This document shows, piece by piece, positions 37,431 through 44,813 of a stretch of 64,000 bases of DNA. The notes under the pieces were generated by a model. The model had not been told where the DNA came from, made no database searches, and saw only the letters and a list, made by a program, of their open reading frames with translations. The stretch comes from Syntrophobotulus glycolicus DSM 8271 (GTDB lineage Bacteria > Bacillota > Desulfitobacteriia > Desulfitobacteriales > Syntrophobotulaceae): NCBI RefSeq assembly GCF_000190635.1, contig NC_015172.1:2170001-2234000 (forward strand), written 5' to 3'. Made by a program: the position numbers and the translations under genes. Each line of letters begins with the position of its first letter. Position 1 is the stretch's first letter.

Positions 37431-38629
37431 TCCATTTGGAGTTTTCTTTCACCTCTTTTTTTACCATGATATTATTCAGTAACGTTATTATTATCATTAT
37501 ATGGTTATTCTTAAAAAAGAATAAGAATGTTGATCCTATTGAAATTAACTTTGCTCTTTTTTTAATAGCAATCGTAATTATACGCCTATTCGTTCCAATT
37601 GAACTTGATATAGCAAATACTGTGGATTGTACATTTTTGCTACCTGATATGGTTTCCTTCATGAATTTTCGTTTGGTACCCATTAGCAACAGTTATTTGT
37701 ATGTCTATCATATTTTATATACTGTTATGATGACAGGTACTTTAATAGGATTTATAAGAAGCCTTATTATTTTTCAGAAATTTAAAAGCTCAATATGTCA
37801 ATTACCAGCAGAGATGCATAGCAGAATACAGCCTATTCTACAGAAAGTTTTAAAAAAGTATTCTAAGCCTGGCCACTTTACTATTATGCTATCATCTACA
37901 ATTACAACTCCACTTATATTTGGCCTGAAAAAGCCAACCATTGTTTTACCTGACTTAGACTTTTCTGATGATGAATTGTTTCATGTTTTTAGTCATGAAG
38001 TTAGACACTATTACAATCATGACCTTTTAGTTAAATTCGTTATGGAATCATTGTGTTTACTGTATTGGTGGAATCCGCTCGTTTTATTACTTAAAAAACA
38101 GGTATCTAGGGCACTTGAATTACATACGGATATCATGACTACTAAATCAATGAGTGAATTAGAACGCATCAACTATATGGAATGTCTTCTAAAAACAGCT
38201 AACTACCGAAGAAAAATAAGACAAGGCAATTTAATGTCAACACTCAATAGTGATGGTTGTACTCTAAAACAGCGTTATCATATTGTCATGGATTGTAGAA
38301 ATTCGAAACCTACAAACAAAAATATGAAAAGTATATTTTTAGCAGGAACGCTTGTATTAACATTAACAATCTTTTCATTCTCCTTTGTGTTTAAACCATA
38401 CTATTTTTTACCAGAAAACGAAGCGACAGTTTTAGTTGAATTGACAGCGGAAAACGCCTACTTGATAAAAAATGATGAAAATAACTTCGATTTACATTTA
38501 AATGGTGAATATTTTTCCACCATAAATGAGATTAAGGAATCCTATTCAAATTTACCAGTTTATGAAAATTTTAGCGAGGTGCAAAAAAATGAAGGTAATT
38601 ATGAAAACCCTATTCGCATTTCTCAATAA
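37427..38629 (+). CDS. BlaR1/MecR1-type M56 membrane metallopeptidase
   Basis: A 400-residue membrane protein starting with GTG in a GTGA overlap. Three N-terminal hydrophobic segments are followed by a cytoplasmic zinc protease domain. The zinc motif HEVRH is at about residue 190, with LLYWWNPLVLLL and the third-ligand region SRALELHTDIM after it. A fourth membrane helix (about 300-325) leads to a short outer tail of ~75 residues. True BlaR1 carries a penicillin-binding sensor there; it is absent, so the signal is not read by a beta-lactam domain and is unknown. Confidence 0.88.
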   Translation: MIHLEFSFTSFFTMILFSNVIIIIIWLFLKKNKNVDPIEINFALFLIAIVIIRLFVPIELDIANTVDCTFLLPDMVSFMNFRLVPISNSYLYVYHILYTVMMTGTLIGFIRSLIIFQKFKSSICQLPAEMHSRIQPILQKVLKKYSKPGHFTIMLSSTITTPLIFGLKKPTIVLPDLDFSDDELFHVFSHEVRHYYNHDLLVKFVMESLCLLYWWNPLVLLLKKQVSRALELHTDIMTTKSMSELERINYMECLLKTANYRRKIRQGNLMSTLNSDGCTLKQRYHIVMDCRNSKPTNKNMKSIFLAGTLVLTLTIFSFSFVFKPYYFLPENEATVLVELTAENAYLIKNDENNFDLHLNGEYFSTINEIKESYSNLPVYENFSEVQKNEGNYENPIRISQ

Positions 38630-38730
38630 CTAACTCTAATACTTTTAGCATGATAAGAGAAGGAGAAATGCAGGATTTATATCCTGTTTTCTCTATATCC
38701 TCTCTTTTATATATCTCTTTCGCCCAATAG

Positions 38731-38759
38731 AAAAGACGCCTCACCTGATGTGAGACGCC
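38731..38759 (-). terminator. Intrinsic terminator of hydrogenase operon 1
   Basis: On the minus strand GGCGTCTCAC-ATCAG-GTGAGGCGTC forms a 10-pair stem (two G-T pairs) followed by TTTTC. On the plus strand the stem has mismatches, so it is oriented for the hydrogenase transcript. Confidence 0.7.
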
Positions 38760-38841
38760 TTGGGTAGACTGTGTTTTGTTACCGCCGCTTGCTTTTTTCT
38801 CAGCTTTTCGCAGATTCATTCTGCTTTTCTAATTATTTTTC

Positions 38842-40023
38842 TTATTTGTAGAAAGCGTATCTGCCGTCTTCAGTCATAATTCCTACCGTAGGTTCATCAC
38901 CTCTGTGACTGAAAACACTGAAGTTTTCTGACAGGAACAGGAACGCCAGGCAGCCGATAGATATCAGTCCCAAGCATACGATGACTTCGATCCAGGACGG
39001 GAAATACGCGCTGCCATATTGTCCGAAGTATTCGCTTACTCCGGTAAATACCATGTTGAAGCGGTTTAGAACTACACCTCCGACCGTTAGCAGGCCGAAG
39101 ATCGTTTGTCCTTTGCTGGTTCCCGCTGATTTACTGAAGGCAATGAAGATCGGGATCAATACGCCGGCTCCTAATTCAATTAAGAACATGATGCTGGCAT
39201 AATCAAACGCGAATACTCTGCCCAGATTTCCCGCTATCGCCAAATCAACGATCTTCATCCCCAGGTACAGAACCATCAGTGCACCCGCGATCCGGATCAA
39301 TCCTTTTAAAACGGATGGATCGACATCATAGTTGAACGCTTTTCCACAAAGTCTGATCACTACCGCCATCATAGCCGGGCCTACAAACAAGGAGGTCACC
39401 AGGAAAAACGGAGCGATTAACTGTGATGACCAGAGGGGATCAAGTTTGCCAAGCATCAGGTAATACAGTCCGCCCAGCGAAGATTGGTGCAAAGTCGGCA
39501 ACGTGACTCCAATAACTAATAATACCGGCAAAGCCGCTTTAAAATATTTATGATAACCTTTAAAAACCTTCTCTGTCGCCACTTCACAGAATTCTAATAC
39601 CTGCACTATCGCGTAGATCGTGATACAAACTAAGACTTCGAACAGGACACTCTCATGACCCCAGGATACGAAGGGTGTCCAGAAGTTGAACCATTGTCCG
39701 ATATCAACAAACAGCCCAAGGATACCGGTAATATATGCGATCAAAGATATGAGCATCCCTATTCTGGCTACCGGGAAAAATTGGTCTCTGCGCAGTATGA
39801 ATACCATGAATGCCATGGTAAATCCGCTGCCGCCTAAGGCAATTCCTGTGAAAACAACAAATTTCCAGAGCCCCCATGTCCATTGGTCGTTTTGGTTGGT
39901 TGCAACACCCAGACCCCAGATCAAACGCACCAGAATCATGAGTATCCCTAATACAGCCAAGGCCGCAAATACAAGCCTCATTGGGGTTATTGTAAAACTC
40001 CATCTCTTACGAGCCGTTTCCAT
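38842..40023 (-). CDS. Hydrogenase membrane subunit, NrfD/HybB-like (copy 1)
   Basis: A 393-residue integral membrane protein with about ten hydrophobic helices (for example LVFAALAVLGILMILVRLI and FTGIALGGSGFTMAFMVFI). NrfD/PsrC/HybB proteins pass electrons between an external Fe-S subunit and membrane quinone. Here it should link the [FeFe]-hydrogenase to menaquinone. The protein is identical to the copy at 42780-43961. It follows the Fe-S subunit gene by 26 bases, with GGAGGG before its ATG. Confidence 0.88.
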   Translation of the reverse strand: METARKRWSFTITPMRLVFAALAVLGILMILVRLIWGLGVATNQNDQWTWGLWKFVVFTGIALGGSGFTMAFMVFILRRDQFFPVARIGMLISLIAYITGILGLFVDIGQWFNFWTPFVSWGHESVLFEVLVCITIYAIVQVLEFCEVATEKVFKGYHKYFKAALPVLLVIGVTLPTLHQSSLGGLYYLMLGKLDPLWSSQLIAPFFLVTSLFVGPAMMAVVIRLCGKAFNYDVDPSVLKGLIRIAGALMVLYLGMKIVDLAIAGNLGRVFAFDYASIMFLIELGAGVLIPIFIAFSKSAGTSKGQTIFGLLTVGGVVLNRFNMVFTGVSEYFGQYGSAYFPSWIEVIVCLGLISIGCLAFLFLSENFSVFSHRGDEPTVGIMTEDGRYAFYK

Positions 40024-40049
40024 TCTTTTCCCTCCTTACGTTCTTATCA

Positions 40050-40856
40050 TTATCCCAGGTGATCTTTACCTTTATTATTGTATACGTACAGTCCGGCCAG
40101 AATCGCTGCCCAGCTCAAACCGACAATCGGGGTCATCTTCATGTAACCCGCGGTATAAGACGGCATCGGTTTGGTTGTCACATTCGTATTGAATCTCATC
40201 TGTTCAAACGGCACATCAGAGATATACAGCCACTGGGTTCCCCCTGCTTCTTTTTCTCCAAACACTCTGTCCACATAACCGTTTTCTTTAATTCTCTTTT
40301 TCGCTTCGGCCAAAAGTTCTTCTCTTTCGCCAAAGATTATCGCTCCCGTGGGACATACTGATGCACAAGCTGGAGCTTCGTTATTGGCCACCCTGGTCGG
40401 ACACATCTGACACTTTTTTACACCAGGTATTGCTTTTTTCCATTCATACGTCAGAACGTCGAACGGACAGGCCATCATACAATAGCGGCAGCCGACACAG
40501 AGGCTCTGGTCATAAATAACCGGGCCCTGCGGAAGCTTCTGAAACGCTTTGGAGAAACATGCTGAGGCACAGACCGGTTCCTCACAGTGCATACATTGTG
40601 TTTTTACAAACCTCCAGGCCGGAGATCCGTCCTTTTCTAAGTCATAATGGTTGATTGCCGTCCACTCTTCCGGCCAAAGGCCTTTATTGGGTTCCTTCGC
40701 TCTATCTATCGCTGTCTTGGTCTTTTCCTCTGCCGTCCATTCCAGCTCGTTCCACAACTTACAGGCTACTGAACAGCTCTCACATCCTATGCACTTCGGT
40801 ATATCTACCAATACTCCATAACTCTTGCTGTTTTCTGTTTTTACTTCACTGCTCAT
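40050..40856 (-). CDS. Hydrogenase Fe-S electron-transfer subunit, HybA/FdnH-like (copy 1)
   Basis: A 268-residue ferredoxin-type protein with four [4Fe-4S] motifs: CIGCESCSVAC, CMHCEEPVCASAC, CVGCRYCMMACPF and CQMCP...CASVCP. A C-terminal hydrophobic helix (about residues 240-258, VGLSWAAILAGLYVY) can anchor it. It lacks its own Tat signal, so it may be carried across the membrane together with the Tat-signal-bearing catalytic subunit, as is known for other hydrogenases. The protein is identical to the one at 43988-44794. Confidence 0.9.
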   Translation of the reverse strand: MSSEVKTENSKSYGVLVDIPKCIGCESCSVACKLWNELEWTAEEKTKTAIDRAKEPNKGLWPEEWTAINHYDLEKDGSPAWRFVKTQCMHCEEPVCASACFSKAFQKLPQGPVIYDQSLCVGCRYCMMACPFDVLTYEWKKAIPGVKKCQMCPTRVANNEAPACASVCPTGAIIFGEREELLAEAKKRIKENGYVDRVFGEKEAGGTQWLYISDVPFEQMRFNTNVTTKPMPSYTAGYMKMTPIVGLSWAAILAGLYVYNNKGKDHLG

Positions 40857-40878
40857 TCCTCTTCACCTCCCGGGCATT

Positions 40879-42444
40879 TTAATACTCTGATGGTTTTTTC
40901 GCAGTTAAAAGATGATCCTTCGGTACATAATGAGTATGCAGAAGCAGTTCCGCCTCTTCACTTAACGGCTGTCCTAAAAATTCAGTATAAATCTTTTTAA
41001 TTTCCGGATTTTCATGACTTAAACGAATTCTCATGCTCTTATCGATTTTATAGACAGCTTCGATTCTTTTCTCTCTGACCCTATCCTGAGGAGGCACCGA
41101 GGATCTTGGCTGTCCACCGCCGCTGATACAACCGCCGGGACATGCCATAACCTCAACCAAACGCCAGGGCGCCTGACCGGCATTGATCATATCACAAATT
41201 TTTCTGGCATTGTTTAACCCTTGAGCAACGGCTATTTTCTCCTCACCAATACCGGGGATTTCCAAAGTCGCCTCCTTGATGCCCTGCAAGCCATGGACGG
41301 GCTGCAAATCAAGCACTACAGCCGGAGGCTGCTCACCGGTAGCCAGGAAGTAAGCTGTTCTGACAGCCGCTTCGATAACTCCGCCGCTATTGGCAAAAAT
41401 ATAACCGGCACCGGAAGCTTCACCGACCAGATTGTCAAAATCGCTGTCTTGAAGCTTCGCCAGATCGATCTTCTTCATTTTAAGCATCTCTGAAAATTCT
41501 CTGGTGGTCAGGACCACATCAATATCCCGCATACCGGGTTTGTTGTGATATTTTGCGGCGCTGTTCAATTCTTCACGAGTACATTCATACTTTTTAGCGG
41601 CACATGGCATAACCGCCACTGAGACGATTTTACTGGGATCAATACCCTTCTTTTCGGCGAAATAGGTTTTAATCATGGCCCCCATCATCGCCTGAGGGGA
41701 TTTAGATGTCGAATATTTCGGAATCATTTCCGGATAGTAATATTCCATAAATTTTACCCATGCCGGGCAGCAGGTCGTAAACATTGTATAAGGGGCAGTG
41801 GGATCCTTCAATCTATGGACATGCTCCGAAGCTTCTTCCATAATCGTCAGGTCGGCAGCCCAGTTCGTATCCGCAACATAGTCAAACCCGATTTCTCTCA
41901 AAGCCGCGACCATTTTCCCTTCGACATTGGTTCCGATCGGGAATCCGTAATCATCACCAATCGCAACTCTGATCGCCGGCGCAGTCTGGGCAATCACAAT
42001 TTTATCCGGGTCGGCGAGGGCCTCCCAGACTTTTTGGGTATCATCGACTTCAGTGATGGCCGCAGTCGGGCACCAGTGGGTACATTGTCCGCAATTCACA
42101 CATATTGTTTCATTTTTAATCGGCAGCTTGTAATATCCGTATACCGTCTGAACATTTTGACATACCTCGATACATTGCCCGCAAAGGATACATTTCTGGT
42201 CATCCCGGGTAATTGACGGATTTTTAGGATCAATTGATATTCTTCCTTTAACCTGAGTGGGAAAATCACCCCGATTATCGTACTGAGTCGGCAGCCAGCC
42301 ATCTCCTCCTGCCGCCTTTTCAGGCGTAAGCGGTTTACCGCAGCCGGCAAGTCCTAAAACAGCTCCTGTCACACTCAATCCTCCGGCAAATTTCAAAAAG
42401 GAACGCCTGGATAATGTAATTCCTTTTTTAACTTTTTCTGCCAT
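40879..42444 (-). CDS. [FeFe]-hydrogenase catalytic subunit 1, Tat-exported
   Basis: A 521-residue hydrogenase. The N-terminus has a Tat motif SRRSFLKFAGG followed by a hydrophobic stretch ending LGLAGC, a lipobox-like site. Two [4Fe-4S] motifs follow (CILCGQCIEVCQ; CVNCGQCTHWCP). H-cluster motifs are L1 TTCCPAWVKF, L2 MPCAAKKYE and L3 VMACPGGCISGGGQP; L1 has Thr where TSCCP is usual. The C-terminus holds the small-subunit-like domain (RLSHENPEIKKIYTEFL). The start at 42444 has AAGGAGG. It heads the operon with the Fe-S and membrane subunits. Confidence 0.93.
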   Translation of the reverse strand: MAEKVKKGITLSRRSFLKFAGGLSVTGAVLGLAGCGKPLTPEKAAGGDGWLPTQYDNRGDFPTQVKGRISIDPKNPSITRDDQKCILCGQCIEVCQNVQTVYGYYKLPIKNETICVNCGQCTHWCPTAAITEVDDTQKVWEALADPDKIVIAQTAPAIRVAIGDDYGFPIGTNVEGKMVAALREIGFDYVADTNWAADLTIMEEASEHVHRLKDPTAPYTMFTTCCPAWVKFMEYYYPEMIPKYSTSKSPQAMMGAMIKTYFAEKKGIDPSKIVSVAVMPCAAKKYECTREELNSAAKYHNKPGMRDIDVVLTTREFSEMLKMKKIDLAKLQDSDFDNLVGEASGAGYIFANSGGVIEAAVRTAYFLATGEQPPAVVLDLQPVHGLQGIKEATLEIPGIGEEKIAVAQGLNNARKICDMINAGQAPWRLVEVMACPGGCISGGGQPRSSVPPQDRVREKRIEAVYKIDKSMRIRLSHENPEIKKIYTEFLGQPLSEEAELLLHTHYVPKDHLLTAKKPSEY

Positions 42445-42690
42445 ATCTTTACCTCCTTGCTTTAAGAATTTTTAAAATTTTATTATTTTGTACTTATTAT
42501 AATTTATTTTTATTTTGTTTACCAGATGAATTTATCGTTAATTTATAATTTCTGCTGCCAAAAACAGCAACACATGGAATCCAGCCTTTATTCTCTTCTT
42601 TGTTTCCTTTCTTTACGGTCTATTTTAAGACAAAAAATCTTAAAAACCCGTAACAATTGTTACTTATTCAAAATATTCTCTTCGGGAGCA
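42445..42690. promoter_or_regulatory. Control region of hydrogenase operon 1
   Basis: AT-rich and gene-free. It holds a 23-base inverted repeat, TTTTAAGA-N7-TCTTAAAA (42623-42645), and five bases on, a perfect 14-base palindrome GTAACAATTGTTAC (42650-42663). A TATAAT reading toward the catalytic gene lies in the AT-rich part nearer the gene, with a poor -35. The palindromes are candidate operators for an unknown regulator. Confidence 0.5.
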
Positions 42691-42734
42691 ATAAAAAAAA
42701 GCAACCACCCTAATCCATGAATAGAGCAGCTGCC
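42691..42734 (-). terminator. Intrinsic terminator of hydrogenase operon 2
   Basis: On the minus strand GGCAGCTGCTCTA pairs with TAGGGTGGTTGCT (with several G-T pairs) and is followed by a run of eight T. It separates the two hydrogenase operons. Confidence 0.75.
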
Positions 42735-42779
42735 TTTTCTCAGCTTTTCGCAGATTCATTCTGCTTCTAATTATTTTTC

Positions 42780-43961
42780 TTATTTGTAGAAAGCATATCT
42801 GCCGTCTTCAGTCATAATTCCTACCGTAGGCTCATCACCTCTGTGACTGAAAACACTGAAGTTTTCTGACAGGAACAGGAACGCCAGGCAGCCGATAGAT
42901 ATCAGTCCCAAGCATACGATGACTTCGATCCAGGACGGGAAATACGCGCTGCCATATTGTCCGAAGTATTCGCTTACTCCGGTAAATACCATGTTGAAGC
43001 GGTTTAGAACTACACCTCCGACCGTTAGCAGGCCGAAGATCGTTTGTCCTTTGCTGGTTCCCGCTGATTTACTGAAGGCAATGAAGATCGGGATCAATAC
43101 GCCGGCTCCTAATTCAATTAAGAACATGATGCTGGCATAATCAAACGCGAATACTCTGCCCAGATTTCCCGCTATCGCCAAATCAACGATCTTCATCCCC
43201 AGGTACAGAACCATCAGTGCACCCGCGATCCGGATCAATCCTTTTAAAACGGATGGATCGACATCATAGTTGAACGCTTTTCCACAAAGTCTGATCACTA
43301 CCGCCATCATAGCCGGGCCTACAAACAAGGAGGTCACCAGGAAAAACGGAGCGATTAACTGTGATGACCAGAGGGGATCAAGTTTGCCAAGCATCAGGTA
43401 ATACAGTCCGCCCAGCGAAGATTGGTGCAAAGTCGGCAACGTGACTCCAATAACTAATAATACCGGCAAAGCCGCTTTAAAATATTTATGATAACCTTTA
43501 AAAACCTTCTCTGTCGCCACTTCACAGAATTCTAATACCTGCACTATCGCGTAGATCGTGATACAAACTAAGACTTCGAACAGGACACTCTCATGACCCC
43601 AGGATACGAAGGGTGTCCAGAAGTTGAACCATTGTCCGATATCAACAAACAGCCCAAGGATACCGGTAATATATGCGATCAAAGATATGAGCATCCCTAT
43701 TCTGGCTACCGGGAAAAATTGGTCTCTGCGCAGTATGAATACCATGAATGCCATGGTAAATCCGCTGCCGCCTAAGGCAATTCCTGTGAAAACAACAAAT
43801 TTCCAGAGCCCCCATGTCCATTGGTCGTTTTGGTTGGTTGCAACACCCAGACCCCAGATCAAACGCACCAGAATCATGAGTATCCCTAATACAGCCAAGG
43901 CCGCAAATACAAGCCTCATTGGGGTTATTGTAAAACTCCATCTCTTACGAGCCGTTTCCAT
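42780..43961 (-). CDS. Hydrogenase membrane subunit, NrfD/HybB-like (copy 2)
   Basis: Protein identical to the 393-residue product of 38842-40023; the gene differs by two synonymous bases near its end. It is the third gene of hydrogenase operon 2 and should connect that enzyme to the quinone pool. The stop is followed by a 13-pair terminator that is unlike the one after copy 1. Confidence 0.88.
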   Translation of the reverse strand: METARKRWSFTITPMRLVFAALAVLGILMILVRLIWGLGVATNQNDQWTWGLWKFVVFTGIALGGSGFTMAFMVFILRRDQFFPVARIGMLISLIAYITGILGLFVDIGQWFNFWTPFVSWGHESVLFEVLVCITIYAIVQVLEFCEVATEKVFKGYHKYFKAALPVLLVIGVTLPTLHQSSLGGLYYLMLGKLDPLWSSQLIAPFFLVTSLFVGPAMMAVVIRLCGKAFNYDVDPSVLKGLIRIAGALMVLYLGMKIVDLAIAGNLGRVFAFDYASIMFLIELGAGVLIPIFIAFSKSAGTSKGQTIFGLLTVGGVVLNRFNMVFTGVSEYFGQYGSAYFPSWIEVIVCLGLISIGCLAFLFLSENFSVFSHRGDEPTVGIMTEDGRYAFYK

Positions 43962-43987
43962 TCTTTTCCCTCCTTACGTTCTTATCA

Positions 43988-44794
43988 TTATCCCAGGTGA
44001 TCTTTACCTTTATTATTGTATACGTACAGTCCGGCCAGAATCGCTGCCCAGCTCAAACCGACAATCGGGGTCATCTTCATGTAACCCGCGGTATAAGACG
44101 GCATCGGTTTGGTTGTCACATTCGTATTGAATCTCATCTGTTCAAACGGCACATCAGAGATATACAGCCACTGGGTTCCCCCTGCTTCTTTTTCTCCAAA
44201 CACTCTGTCCACATAACCGTTTTCTTTAATTCTCTTTTTCGCTTCGGCCAAAAGTTCTTCTCTTTCGCCAAAGATTATCGCTCCCGTGGGACATACTGAT
44301 GCACAAGCTGGAGCTTCGTTATTGGCCACCCTGGTCGGACACATCTGACACTTTTTTACACCAGGTATTGCTTTTTTCCATTCATACGTCAGAACGTCGA
44401 ACGGACAGGCCATCATACAATAGCGGCAGCCGACACAGAGGCTCTGGTCATAAATAACCGGGCCCTGCGGAAGCTTCTGAAACGCTTTGGAGAAACATGC
44501 TGAGGCACAGACCGGTTCCTCACAGTGCATACATTGTGTTTTTACAAACCTCCAGGCCGGAGATCCGTCCTTTTCTAAGTCATAATGGTTGATTGCCGTC
44601 CACTCTTCCGGCCAAAGGCCTTTATTGGGTTCCTTCGCTCTATCTATCGCTGTCTTGGTCTTTTCCTCTGCCGTCCATTCCAGCTCGTTCCACAACTTAC
44701 AGGCTACTGAACAGCTCTCACATCCTATGCACTTCGGTATATCTACCAATACTCCATAACTCTTGCTGTTTTCTGTTTTTACTTCACTGCTCAT
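43988..44794 (-). CDS. Hydrogenase Fe-S electron-transfer subunit, HybA/FdnH-like (copy 2)
   Basis: Identical to the 268-residue product of 40050-40856, with the same four [4Fe-4S] motifs and C-terminal helix. It pairs here with a different catalytic subunit (44814-46391). That one unchanged protein serves two divergent hydrogenases implies that the docking surfaces of both catalytic subunits are conserved, or that the copies are held identical by gene conversion. Confidence 0.9.
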   Translation of the reverse strand: MSSEVKTENSKSYGVLVDIPKCIGCESCSVACKLWNELEWTAEEKTKTAIDRAKEPNKGLWPEEWTAINHYDLEKDGSPAWRFVKTQCMHCEEPVCASACFSKAFQKLPQGPVIYDQSLCVGCRYCMMACPFDVLTYEWKKAIPGVKKCQMCPTRVANNEAPACASVCPTGAIIFGEREELLAEAKKRIKENGYVDRVFGEKEAGGTQWLYISDVPFEQMRFNTNVTTKPMPSYTAGYMKMTPIVGLSWAAILAGLYVYNNKGKDHLG

Positions 44795-44813
44795 TCCTCT
44801 TCACCTCCTGAAC

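Larger units (their letters stand above)
38795..40870. repeat. Duplicated hydrogenase module, copy 1
   Basis: This ~2.07-kb segment is repeated at 42735-44808 in the same orientation. I found only two substitutions (38857 and 38893, both synonymous) and one 2-base indel after the membrane-subunit stop; from 38894 to 40870 I saw no difference. The block begins at the ribosome-binding site of the Fe-S subunit gene and ends about 45 bases past the membrane-subunit stop. Confidence 0.95.
42735..44808. repeat. Duplicated hydrogenase module, copy 2
   Basis: Second copy of the segment at 38795-40870, offset by 3938 bases over most of its length. The flanks differ: on one side a different terminator, on the other a different catalytic-subunit gene. 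Near-perfect identity implies recent duplication or ongoing gene conversion. Confidence 0.95.

Noticed and set aside
38610-38819. 69-codon minus-strand frame after hydrogenase operon 1
   Set aside because: It runs straight through the operon terminator hairpin and the tail of the duplicated block; not a plausible gene.
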